Of a DNA stretch of 40,442 nucleotides, positions 10,341 to 20,719 are shown piece by piece. The DNA comes from Fragilaria crotonensis (lineage: Eukaryota > Bacillariophyta > Fragilariophyceae > Fragilariales > Fragilariaceae). Position 1 is the first letter of the stretch. Every line of letters begins with the position of its first letter. The stretch covers positions 1 to 40,442 of the forward strand of contig JAKSYS010000582.1 in the NCBI GenBank assembly GCA_022925895.1, given 5' to 3'. The notes under the pieces are model-generated. The model did no database searches. It saw only the letters and a list, made by a program, of their open reading frames with translations, and was not told where the DNA came from. The translations under genes and the position numbers were made by a program.

Positions 10341-11015
10341 CTACGTATCAATCTTTTGACGGGTATCATAACAATGGTTTAGTATGATGCACTTGGATCT
10401 CTCTAGTACTACTACTGCTGTAATACCATGGCAAACCATGTTTGCTTCGAGGAAAGCTGAAGTGAGACAGCCCAACCAGAAATCTTTTTTCATCGTTGCA
10501 TCCTCCTGCAATCCTGATGTCTTGGTGTGATGCGGAACAAACTCAGCAACAACAAGTGCACAGAGTGAACACATTGAATAGTGTAATGTTTCTACTATAT
10601 GCAGCACAATATACATCCTAAGCAAAGAGTGATCGTCCGAAGGATTCTGAAACAAATCATGTGGTGCTGCTGCCAAGATGACGACAGATCGCCAACTCTG
10701 AAAGACAAGGTGCAAGTCACAACAGCAAACGGAACGAGTATCTTGCTGACAATCGTGATCATCCTTCTCCATCCCCTGCTCTATCTTGGCCTCTACCGTT
10801 ATCGTGGTCCTTGTTGTTGTTCTTGCTTCCTGTTCTGAGATGTAGTAGTCGCAACTGCACCAATAACCAATTCGGTTGTCAAGTATGTCCAAAAAATCGT
10901 TCAAATCATTATTGACTCCACTTGAAAAGCAGCATCCGCTAATCTCATATCCTCGGGACGAATTTTTCTTGAAGGACTCGCCGTTGACAGAGCATTTGGC
11001 ACCTGTGGAGTACAT
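10341..11015 (-). CDS. Unrecognised Cys-rich ORF, 224 codons
   Basis: This frame is open from about 11093; the first ATG is at 11015 and the stop at 10341. The N-terminal third has regularly placed cysteines (GAKCSVNGESF, SGCCFSSG, GYWCSCDYY), then a charged stretch, then SVCCCDLHL. The composition would fit a small secreted or extracellular Cys-rich fold, but no signal peptide is evident at the ATG and no family was recognised. The opposite strand has a shorter ORF with a hydrophobic segment. The ORF sits inside the inverted-repeat-bounded segment, so it may belong to a mobile element. It could also be chance. Confidence 0.25.
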   Translation of the reverse strand: MYSTGAKCSVNGESFKKNSSRGYEISGCCFSSGVNNDLNDFLDILDNRIGYWCSCDYYISEQEARTTTRTTITVEAKIEQGMEKDDHDCQQDTRSVCCCDLHLVFQSWRSVVILAAAPHDLFQNPSDDHSLLRMYIVLHIVETLHYSMCSLCALVVAEFVPHHTKTSGLQEDATMKKDFWLGCLTSAFLEANMVCHGITAVVVLERSKCIILNHCYDTRQKIDT

Positions 11016-11093
11016 GCAACTGACGTTTGGTGGATGCGAATCTTTGTTAACAAACCACTGCTCATAATTGCCAATGTGTTGGAGGGAATTTTC

Positions 11094-11170
11094 AGACTAT
11101 TGTCCTCACTCATATTTTTCAATCCCTTGGGTGATGAAGAATACAACTGCTCATGTGAGGACAATAGTCT
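11094..11170. repeat. 16-bp perfect inverted repeat (long hairpin)
   Basis: AGACTATTGTCCTCAC (11094-11109) is repeated perfectly in reverse complement as GTGAGGACAATAGTCT (11155-11170), with a 45-base loop. It lies just upstream of the start of the Cys-rich minus-strand ORF, where it could act as a binding site or 5' leader structure. That role is conjecture. Confidence 0.55.
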
Positions 11171-11351
11171 TCAAGTGTGTGATCGCTTCCCAGCCGCTTA
11201 ATCCCATCGTCAATGCTCTTGCTTGCACCGTGATAAAAATCAATTCCTGTGACGTCACACGCAACTAAATACTTAAGGGCTTCATTTTCCGCGTTGAAAA
11301 CATACTATGGCCTACCTGCCGATTCTCGAGGGTGAAACCAGCCATATGCAT

Positions 11352-11470
11352 TGGAATCTGGAATTCAAAATACATTTTCCAGTACTCTGGACATTGGACA
11401 TGTAGTTTCTACTGCAAAATTTGTACCACGGAATCTGGAATTCAAAAAACATTTTCCAGTATTTCTAGAC
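11352..11470. repeat. Pair of ~36-bp direct repeats
   Basis: GGAATCTGGAATTCAAAA followed by ACATTTTCCAGTA occurs at about 11352-11387 and again at 11431-11467, 79 bp apart. A related word, TTTCTACTGMAAAATTTGTACCA, occurs at about 11407 and 11600. No coding meaning is seen. Confidence 0.7.
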
Positions 11471-12447
11471 AGATCGAAAAAACTGGATATGGCATTAACG
11501 GAGTACTTGTACATAAAATTGTTGTCCGTTCTACACAACGATTCGTACCACATTATACAATATACATTTCTGGACACAGTGTAAAAAAGTTTTCATGTAG
11601 ATTTCTACTGAAAAATTTGTACCATGTACTTTTCTACCGCAAATGCTACGTCAGTACGTGGATTAAAAAATAAATATATACGATTACTTTTGAAAATACA
11701 GTACGACAATATCTGAGTTATTTTAGGTACTGTATATATAATAAAAAGGGGACCTACTTGTCTATTGATACCCTCGGGCGTCGGGAGGAATCCTGTGGAT
11801 TCCCAGAAGTCGCCTCAGCTGTACTGCACGTCGAACGGTATTGGAGGTGCTTGAGTGTGACCACATAGTTGCTACGCGTAGTTCTGCTATGTCTCAGTAT
11901 TGGGCGCACTGCTACTAGAATAGTAGGGTTGTGTACAATACACTGGCATAGTGGGCAGAAAACGTAGTAACTATGACGATTTTGAGTATCCAAGGAGTCT
12001 AACGGATTCCCGGATGGTTCACTAACAAGCACTGGCCTGAGGCTGTTGGGGACGGTGGGTGGGTTAGCGAAAAAATACATTGGCAGATATCTCATCACCG
12101 ATGCATTCAAATCGATCAATTGTAAACAAGTGATCAATTTCCATCAGAGAACGAGTTGTTTGCCCTCGGCCGCGCTGCAGTCGAATGTCCTAGGGCCGTC
12201 AATATATTACTCCGTAGCGGCTACTGGGAGTGTATCTTTAAGGTACTGCAGTATAAGTAGTGGAGTAGTTGTACTCGTCTACTGTTGCGTTGGCTTAAAG
12301 TCTTATCTGCAAGCATTCATACAAAAAACAAGTTTGATAGCCATGCACATAGCTCGAATTCTTGTCGTATGCTCCAAGCGTTGTAGCACTAAAAGTACTA
12401 ATGATGCAGTACGAGCTGAGTATGACAAAAGTCTGTAGTACTACCGG
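11471..12447. other. Intergenic, no supported gene
   Basis: Open frames of 127 codons (11754-12137, minus) and 130 codons (12046-12438, plus) occur, but neither has a recognisable domain. They read through TAGTACTG-type simple sequence, and the longer one starts with a weak context. I see no gene here. Confidence 0.4.
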
Positions 12448-12449
12448 TA

Positions 12450-13168
12450 CCAGTTAAAAATGGCTTTGAGCCCTTAAAAAAAATTGAGCCACTAAATGGT
12501 GTAATTTTCACGACCTATGCAAAAAAAGGTGATCAATATCATTCTAATTACCGCTTCACATACGGCAATGACGTTCCTTGCCATGTGCACCTACTTTCCT
12601 TTGCTGTGCAAAACAGGCATTTTGGAAGCCGGGGTTTTGCTTAACACACTGGATGTTGGTACCTCGGAGATTTTGCGCATCTCAAATTTTCCACCATTGA
12701 GCCGGGCCACCAACTTTATGTAGACATTCCATGCAGTATTTTTTTAATCATTGCGAGAAATATAGATAGCTGCTTAACTGTTCACGTGGTGAATTATATT
12801 AGGTTTTGGAGTGTTACCAAATTGCGACGTAGAATCAGCGTAGCAGTACAAAGAAATTGGGTGACGACTATGATGAGATTATGTTGAATGGGGTAAAAAA
12901 ACTCAACGGACAAATATTGAAAAATACTCAGGTATATATGTAAACGAGTTAATTGCTTAGAGCCATTAAACAAGAACGACGCTTCTAAAAGCATCAATAT
13001 CTTCATGAATTATTTGTCCAGTATAGAAATGATTCAACCATGAGGAAGCATAAAAAGCATGATCAGCATGTGTGGCACTTGAAGTTGATTGCATTGCATC
13101 AGATTTTCATTGAGAACTTTTTAGTCCAACATGGTGTTTTTTAATGACTCAAAGCCATTTTTAACTGG
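12450..13168. mobile_element. 719-bp MITE with perfect 21-bp terminal inverted repeats and TA flanks
   Basis: The left end starts CCAGTTAAAAATGGCTTT (12450-12470) and is repeated perfectly in reverse complement at 13148-13168. The dinucleotide TA stands on both sides (12448-12449 and 13169-13170), which fits the target duplication of Tc1/mariner-type elements. No transposase is encoded, so it is non-autonomous. The core AAAAATGGCTT is shared with the ends of the element at 5764-6436. Confidence 0.8.
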
Positions 13169-13170
13169 TA

Positions 13171-15025
13171 GTAATCGGCTCGCAAGTCTAATACCAAACG
13201 AGTTCTTCTTTGAGTTGTTTTCAGGGTTTTGATGTCCGTTTGAGTCTTTGCCTGAATCACTTTCATGGAATGAGACATTAATGACCAATCCGATTTATGT
13301 CCTCTATGCGTACCAGGTACTTGGAGTACTGGAGTAGGAATACTACTACTGCGCTCCGAATGAAACATTTCGACTGATTTCAGAGGAGTCATTTGCTCAT
13401 GTAAGGCCCAAAAAGGAGCAGCGCCTGCTCTTGCGCGAGAGACGATGTGGACCTCCTCGGCTGTGCTACGTCATGGAGAGCATTTTTGTTCCTCGAATAT
13501 GCTATGGGTTCAGGAGCAGCATCCTAATTCCTGAATTCAGTCTTCACACCTTTTCTTTGAATTGAACATTGTGCATACTTCGGAGCAGATGCAGGCTTTG
13601 AAGTGCATTTTCAATGTATTTATTTGCTGTCGTAGTGGATTTGGCATTTGCAACTTCTTTCAGAATGAGTCATGGGCATCAATTTGTCAAGAGGGCACTG
13701 TTGGAAAGTTGTGCAGCTTTGACATTCACTACACTGAACAATATTGCAGTAGAAGAACTTGATGACAATCTTACCAATGAGGTGATTTACTCTTGTACGT
13801 CCTTCAGCAGTGAGGGTCCCAGCAGCCAACGCATGATCTGGAGGGTTACGAGCAGTTTGTCCTTGGTTTTCTCATGTTCTTTGAGGCAGTGGTCGTATTT
13901 GATCTGGAAGGACATGCATGGCTTGCTTTTGAATAAGAATCAAACGTAGTTTCAATTGCCTTCTTGCTTTGAACATTCATGCAGCTGGGAAAGGGGTTGA
14001 GGAAGGCTTCACATTTTAGCATTTTAGTATCTTGTTGCAATCATCAAACACAGGTTCATTCAGAATCTCATAGTTGATCTTGTAATCAAAGGCATTGGGA
14101 AAATTGTCCACACTCACCGTTGGAAACATGTCTTGACCCAGAACAATCAGCAAGTCCTTGTCCGAGAAGGTTCTCTTCATCCACAAGCAAGTCTGCAAGG
14201 CCTAGCTAAGTTACAATGGAACTTTCCACCAGATGTATGCATTCCATGAGGAAAAAGATATCACCAATGGTAAATGAGCAATTAAGTTACATGCACACTG
14301 AGAGATTGACAAAACAGCTGGCACCAGCCATACTATGCATTGCCAACACCATTCTTGCTACTTAAACATGGAACTGTGCATTGATCACCAAGAATGCATT
14401 TCAACAGCTCATCCTTTTATACCTTTTGTGGTGTATCTAATCTCATTATTTCAATTCTCTCTCAAAGACCATATAAAAACTTATCATGGGGTTATCCGCA
14501 TCCATGCGGCCCGGTAGAGCATGGTGTGTACCCGATCCGGAGGTTTCTAATCCGCGAGATCTTTTGAAAGCGACCCCTTTCAACCGTCCGCCGTGTGAAA
14601 AAGGCTGAAATGTTTGGACATGCGTACTAGACATCATTGTTGTTATATCTCTGCAGCAAGGGTGCCAGCAGAGATCATGGAAGTGGCAAGGGTTGTAGCA
14701 TCTTTGCTATGAAGAAGTTCATTTCAGTGCTCCCACGTTATTGCTCGAGAGTATTTGTAGAGAATAGCTAGTCATGACTTTTCAAAGGCAGACTTTCGTT
14801 GTCGGCTCGGACTTAACACAGATATTGTGCATGTCAAGTGAGGCAAGTACTCGCTCGCCAAAACCGCGAAGAGTATTGTCCCATCCTTTTGTTTCTTACA
14901 AAGACTGTGCGTAAGTCAATTACTAGCTACAAGAGCTCATATTCAACATGAACAAGGTATTCCATCACACAAAAGGTGCTAACTGGAAACATTATCCACA
15001 TTGTTGGCAGTTGATTCAACTGTTC
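13171..15025. other. Intergenic with possible minus-strand coding remnants
   Basis: No intact gene is seen. Minus-strand pieces at 14198-14016, 14040-13846 and 13829-13620 read like coding sequence with broken frames (the first has its own ATG at 14176-14174), but no family was recognised. They may be a decayed gene. The stretch 14500-14600 is more GC-rich than its surroundings. Confidence 0.25.
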
Positions 15026-16624
15026 AGGCAGTGTCCGTACAACAAAACTTTGTACGGCTCTTTATCCTATTTGCATTAAACAGGTCATCCTAGTCATTTC
15101 ATATAGTACTCATAAACGGTAATGCAGGGATTTGTGTACAGTACATTGTTTAATGCAAACAAGCTGAGTTTAATGCATCTTGGGTATTTAATGACATTGT
15201 ACGAAGTTCCAAGGGTACATAACCAGATAATTTCAGCTTCAATTTTCTTGTCCCCGAGTGTCGTCCGGACAAGAAATTTTAAAATCGACGTTTCCAAGTT
15301 CTGAACTCCCAAGTTTCCAGGGTAGCTAGGTTGAAGGTGAGTACAAGGCACAATACCAGTGTATGTCTAATGTCTACTACTATTGTAGTAGTACAGTAAT
15401 ACAAGGACACAATGACGCCTATGCTCGTCTAACGCGGAGAAGCAGATCATGTCTTCGTCGACCTCAGGGTATTTTGTCATTAACGTGTGCTGTGAATGTA
15501 AACAACCAAACTAAATAGAAGGAATAATAGAGCCATAACATGCTGAACTCATATGCTTGAGGTTTTGTCGTATTATGTAAAGCCTTTGTCGTGTTCTCCG
15601 ACCACTTCTCTGATAACAAATGATTTTCATCGCTTGTCCAGAGATGTTGATCAAACGCATTATGGTTGCTCTTCACACCGTGACAGGTTTCCACTGTAAT
15701 TAGTAGCAGTTTTGTCTTTCTGCAAATGCACTCCGACTTACTCACAAAGTCTGGTGAATATGCTTGCTTCACAATCAATTTCTCTCTCATTGCTGTCATG
15801 GCAATTGTTCTTGTGCATGCCATGCAAAACATGCAAACATTTTTGTTATTGATTTTCTGGAAGAGTGATATTGCGTTGTACATGTAGTAAACCCTGGCAT
15901 GATGAACAACCCAGCATCCTTCCAACGTGAGGCTGGTTTACTGAAGTGCATTTTAACCACCCCTCTGGAACTTGAACCGTTCATGACATCGTAATCACTC
16001 GGACAGTGCGTGGACTTCTTGGCATTGGGATCATTGCTGGCTGTGGTATAATGACGAAATCTGTATTGGATGAACGCTCATAACGAAGTCATTAGAAGGG
16101 ATTCTCCAGCGACAATCGACAAGGATATCGCAAAGGCAGTCGCATTTTTGGCAGGTGTACTCGAGCCGAACTGCTAACTAAGAAGGTTACGAAGTCATTT
16201 CAAATATGTATTGTCTCGGCGTTAGTCTCCTTTTCTTCGATGTCCTCTGCAATGATGAATCAAGCCTCTCCGATTTGATGATGCACCTTGGATTCTCATT
16301 GTCATCACCTAGAATGAACAAGCAAATGAAGAATCTTGTGCACCGCTTTCGTACCTTTCGCTCGCTACGTCCTAGAGGGTCGATCTGATTCAAGTTGAGC
16401 AGAATTTCAATTGAAAGGAGTGGTCAAAAACCAAGCACGTTTAATAGGATATGAAACATGGCGTTGCAAACTTGGATAAAAGGCTTTTGCTAGGTTCGAA
16501 TTGAGAAGTCACGAAAGACGAGTCCCACTCACTCAGAAATCAAAGTTGAATCACGAGTCAATTAGTTTGAGCACTTCAAAACTTTGACACTTGGTGCCAA
16601 ATTTTTCTTGTCCGGACACTGCCT
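15026..16624. mobile_element. Possible ~1.6-kb element with CAGTGTCCG-type inverted ends
   Basis: AGGCAGTGTCCGTACAACAA (from 15026) and the reverse complement of 16599-16624, AGGCAGTGTCCGGACAAGAA, match at 23 of 26 positions. CAGTG termini are common in Tc1/mariner elements. No TA duplication is seen at the ends and no transposase is recognised. A further copy of GTCCGGACAAGAAA at about 15262-15276 is part of a hairpin (15241-15279). A 153-codon minus-strand open frame at 15464-15925 lacks an ATG at its start and is not supported as a gene. Confidence 0.35.
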
Positions 16625-16891
16625 CAGAGGACCAAGGTTTCATCAAGATTCAAGATTGGTGTGAAAATGTTGTTTGTGTTCCTTTGCATCTAATGCTGAT
16701 CCGTTTGTTGTGTGACCAGCATGATGTGATGAATAAGTACTAGCTAGCTACTTTAGGCATGAATATTATTGTAAGGAGCTTATTACTGGTTCTCGAAACA
16801 TACTAGTAGGGTAATGGTACTACCGGTAGTGCAGCACCTTCAATAGTTGCTCGAAGAAAAGGAAAACATTGTTTGATGTTGTTCCTAAGTT
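16625..16891. other. Left flank of the tandem array
   Basis: Unique-looking AT-rich sequence with no gene. Similarity to the array units begins at about 16892 (GAGCACCAC), so this is the left junction of the array. It has no evident resemblance to the right end of the unit. Confidence 0.6.
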
Positions 16892-19109
16892 GAGCACCAC
16901 AAATGTAATAATAGTACGCATACACTCAATTCACTACGTGTCAACAAAACTAAATTAAAGCAACGTCGTATGTTGCTGTGTTCTTTACAATCGTATTTGC
17001 ATTTATGTGCAAAATACCCATCAGCTTCATTCAGAAGAGAAATGCTTTATACCATCAGTGATGTTTGGGAGCGACATAGCGTTTATTCACCAAATATACT
17101 AGTACATGCTTACATGCTGATTGTTGTTTTCTTGCCAGTGACACCACTAGAATTCAATTCTACTTTCTTCTTCCTTCATTCCCTCATTGTGACAACCAGC
17201 AGTATACTAATTAAAAGGTTAACAACGTATTCAAACTTTTGCAAGGACAAACTATGTACCCGCCCTGCCTCAGCCTATCCCTCATCTTTGGGCCGTGAAG
17301 GGCTTTGCCTTTCCTTTTCGTGGCTGAACAACTTCTGTTGGACTCCGAACTTTGCATATCTCCCTGGAACACTGAAAGGTTGCACGGTTGAAGAAGCAAT
17401 GCTCAATATTGTTTGTAGTTGAGTTACTATTAAACACGATCTTGAGCTAAAAGAATACACGTTGCTTGAGGATTTCTTGCCATGCCAAACAATGACATCT
17501 CATTGTCTACAGCAGCTCATGATGTGCAAATCTTATTGAGCTCAAAAGTGGCAGAAATGATGTTCATGTAATTTCTGAAGCACGGCTGATGATAATGCTG
17601 GTATCTATGCAATCTTTGCTATTGAGTAGCCACAGATGCAAAATGAGCATCATTTCCTTTTGAAATAATGAGGTCTTGCAAAAATGGTGGGTGTTTCACT
17701 AATTTTTACACCACTTTGGGGCCAACAGGACTTTTAAAGATGCATTTCAAGATCAAATGCGGTGGCCTACAAGTTGGCATTGGAGGATTCCATTGCAGTT
17801 CTTGGGCTGGATGGCCAACACAAAAGTTGCATATCTTTGAGCTTGCTACTGGAATCAACAAGGGGAGCCATTTGAACATTTAGCTTGCTATGCTGCACTC
17901 CATGATGACTTCTATGTATAATCTGAGTAGTTCAATGTGCATTAAATAGTGTCACTATGTTCCTATTGACCATCATGGGCAATTCTATTTTTGAGTTTGC
18001 AGCAGTAATACTCCTAGTACACAATCTTGTTTTTTATGGGTTTAATAATGGCACATGACAGGATCACTAGATTGCAAGGCAGGAGCCAAACTGAATTGGG
18101 TCTGGGTCGGCTACATACGTTATGACAGGTAGAGAAAGGGTTTGTAATGATGATAGGCTGGCTTCGACGTACCAGGTACTCTGGAGCTCTGGAGCTCTCC
18201 ATCGAAAGCACAGTAGTATGTAGTATCTAGTAGTACAAAAGTCGAGGTTGCGACCAGGAACTCTATAATGCAATCAAAGTTGAACATCCTACAAAGGACC
18301 AGGACCGGGGACACCCGCAAATGCGTTTCTGATTGGTACCAGGTACAAGTGCAATACTTGGTACCAGGGTACCTGTACGGAGACCAACGACGAGACACCA
18401 TCCCACTATCACGAGTTACTAGACCACCCAAGAACCCTTTTCTTCATTATGAATAGTTGATTTCGGTGTCATCGACAGAATTGTCGCCGATCACTCAGCT
18501 TGAAGATTTGTCAGACCTTTCGGGTACTTATATATAGTTTTATAAACTGTCGTCGTAGGCAGAGATGCACGTGTTGCGAATATTGTACCTGGTACTGGAG
18601 TAACTTGTAACCAAAGGTGCTATTGGAACTCATGTCTCATGTGTCATTTGTCTTGTTGCAAAGGAAATATGTCATATTGTTCAGGAGTCTGATAGGGGTC
18701 ATTAGGGCTTAGCCAAAATGACCTTCCTGAATCATAAAAATTAGTATCCTGAATCATTCATACATGCTGTACCTTTTTTATCTTAGATTTTTTTCGAAAA
18801 GTCCGATCACATTTTGTGGTCATTTGGTACTCACTGCTTATGCCCCTATCTGTACATGTACGTAACCCACGTCGTCCTGCAATATGTAATAAAAGCACAT
18901 CACGACTGTTACGTTGGCCTCCGGAGTCCGTAGTCCCCCAAGACAGCCGTAGTACCAGGGCCTCTGTGTACGTATGCTGTACCAAAAATGGAACCTGCAA
19001 GGTTTTGCACCGAAATGAGTCATTCACTGAGATCCGCTTAAAACGAGCACAATAATCAATTGTTGTTGCAGTGAGAAATTCACTGCGCTCGGGCGTGCAG
19101 CTCGACAGC
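16892..19109. other. Non-coding leader of unit copy 1
   Basis: About 2.2 kb with no recognised gene. An ORF of 150 codons (16970-17422) is not preserved in copy 2. The short minus-strand frame 17211-17399 is identical in copy 2, but this reflects overall identity. Near 18165-18200 there are GTACCAGGTACTCTGGAGCT-type short repeats. A good splice acceptor (TTGTTGTTGCAG, ending 19070) precedes the Ser/Arg-rich ORF, so an upstream exon may lie here, but none was assigned. Confidence 0.5.
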
Positions 19110-20666
19110 ATGTCCTCCTGTGAAACAATAGTCGACACCTCCAACCAATCGGTGCCTACTAGACGCTTATCTGGAGAGAGTTCTTGTGATTTGTATGCCG
19201 ATGTGGAACGGACCTTGCACCTTCGAAAGGAGGTTGACAATCGGTCGGCCGATCGAGCACACAGCAAACGCAGGGCTGTAGAGGGCTCCGAACGCAAGCT
19301 TTCACCCCGACCACAGAAGGATTCGCAGAAATCCGACGTGGCAAGCAATTTCCATCGATCACCATCAGCTCCAGAGTTGCAAAGCCCAAGAAAATCAAGT
19401 GTGGATAGCGTGGCAACCAAAGCTTCAATACCTGCTCTTTATGAATATGAGGTTGCCCCAGAAAGCGACCACAATGCAGAACCAAGAAGCAATAGTCCGA
19501 CGTCCGATACTGGGAGCACATTATCGGAAGAAGAACAGGAAATAATTCGATTCTTGATGAAGACGACTAGTGTCAGGCATTCCATGAGATCGCTAAGTCC
19601 CAAAACGGCTCACAGCAGGGCGTGCTCAACAGGGATCGAAGGAGTGGCGCGAAGGAACAGCGATCGTGATTACTGTTCCAGAAGCAGAGGTAATCTGTCG
19701 CAGAAAGGTACTGTACCGTTACAAGAGGCTCGGAATGCCAGAATGGCATCTTCGCAGTCGCGACCACGGCAGCTGAGTTTTGGCAGCCAAGCTAGCGAAC
19801 CTAACTGAAGTTCGTCACGCTCTCGACCGCGGCAGCAGAGTTTCGACAGCCCAGTGACCGAACCCAACCGAACTTCGTCACGCTCTCGACTGAGGCAGCA
19901 GAGTGTTGACAGCCCAGTGACCGAATCCAACCGAACTTCGTCACGCTCTCGACCGCGGCAGCAGAGTTTCGACAGTCAAACAAGCGACCCGAACCAAACG
20001 TTGCCACGCTCTCGACCGCGACAGCAGAGTTTTGACAGCCATGCAAGCGACCTTAACCAAAGTGTTCGCTCAAAAGCCGGTGGCCTTCGTCGCAGGAAGA
20101 GAGCCTCCCGTCGAAGGGCGTCTGATAAAGATCCCATGACGTCCTTGTCACCCCCGAGCAGTCGAGAATTAATTGCGCAGCCAAGCGTGTCACACTTGGT
20201 GGAACGGCATCACTCTGAATCGTCGTCGAGACAGACTGATCTTGGACAGATATCTGCAACAGCTGGATGCACGTCAAGATCAGCCCCTGATTTAGGTTCT
20301 CCTTTGCGAAAACGAATGCCTCGCGTGCCAACTGGCAATCGCGAACACGATAAGAGCAATTGCAAAGAGGAGGGCAAGGAGAAGAGCAAGAGGAGAGACA
20401 AGAGCAAGGACAAGAGTAAGTGCAAGGACAAGACCAAGACTAGGGAGAAGGACACTAAAGAAACTCCCAAAACCAGCAAAGTGACAGCCTCGCTTACAAC
20501 GCGAAGTTGGAGAGCGAAGCTCGCCGAACACTTCGGTCGCAGTTTGGAAACGAATCCACCCATCGGTAAGGCTCGAAATTATCGACATGCACCGATTCCT
20601 ACCACTCTCCTTTGCTCCGATGATTTCGCGAGCGATATTCTCGACGACCTCACAGAAATCGCATAG
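19110..20666 (+). pseudogene. Ser/Arg/Lys-rich repeat protein, copy 1 (in-frame stop)
   Basis: From the ATG at 19110 the frame runs to TAG at 20664-20666 (518 codons), interrupted by one TGA at 19806-19808 where copy 2 has CGA. The predicted protein is mostly disordered: a Ser/Arg-rich N-terminal part with RSPSAPEL, an acidic DTGSTLSEEEQEI patch, five 21-residue repeats (19761-20075) with SRSRPRQQSFDS, a Lys block (KEKSKRRDKSKDKSK near residue 430), and a folded-looking C-terminus ending DDLTEIA. The RQQS sites fit the R-x-x-S consensus of basophilic kinases. No domain family was recognised. The splice acceptor just before it leaves room for an upstream exon. A GTAAGG donor-like site at 20565 could define another intron. 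The stop may be a real mutation or an error. Confidence 0.6.
19761..20075 (+). repeat. Five 63-bp tandem repeats within the Ser/Arg-rich gene, copy 1
   Basis: CGACC.CGGCAGCAGAGT-type starts occur at 19761, 19824, 19887, 19950 and 20013, exactly 63 bases apart. Each unit encodes 21 residues of the form RPRQQSFDS followed by a variable acidic PVTEPN or QTSDPN part and RTSSRS. Because the period is a multiple of three, the reverse strand is also open. Outer units are more diverged than inner ones. Confidence 0.9.
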
Positions 20667-20719
20667 CACGCGATGAAAAAATCTATGCTGTCCAAGTTTT
20701 GAAAATCAAATCATTCGCG

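Larger units (their letters stand above)
9457..11350. mobile_element. Segment bounded by ~45-bp imperfect inverted repeats
   Basis: The left end (about 9460-9505) reads ATGGCTGGTTTCACCCT and continues to AAGGTAGGTC. The reverse complement of 11300-11345 reads ATGGCTGGTTTCACCCT and continues to CAGGTAGGCC. The repeats point inward and enclose about 1.85 kb, which includes an unrecognised 224-codon minus-strand ORF. The words CAAAATTTGTACCACG lie just outside both ends, in the same orientation (9440 and 11417). No transposase motif was recognised, so the segment could equally be two copies of a shorter repeat in opposite orientation. Confidence 0.35.

Noticed and set aside
11754-12438. Two ORFs of 127 and 130 codons on opposite strands
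   Set aside because: Overlapping, unrecognised, and rich in simple TAGTACTG words; probably chance.
14446-14637. 63-codon minus-strand ORF in a GC-richer patch
   Set aside because: No recognisable motif, and nothing in the surroundings supports a gene.
15464-15925. 153-codon minus-strand ORF with a hydrophobic end
   Set aside because: Its first codon is TTG, no domain is recognisable, and the region lies between transposon-like ends.
16485-16510. tRNA B-box-like word (GGTTCGAATTGAG)
   Set aside because: No A box, no cloverleaf and no acceptor stem around it.
16892-19050. Leader of the unit as a ~2-kb LTR, making the array two LTR retrotransposons in tandem
   Set aside because: The pattern leader-body-leader-body-leader would fit, but the body encodes an EEP-RT element with no integrase or RNase H, plus two genes on the other strand, and the leaders lack TG/CA ends I could identify. 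A segmental tandem repeat explains it better.
18758-19420. 220-codon minus-strand ORF, almost the same in both unit copies
   Set aside because: It is antisense to the Ser/Arg-rich gene. Its conservation only reflects copy identity, and it crosses from the diverged leader into the gene with no domain.
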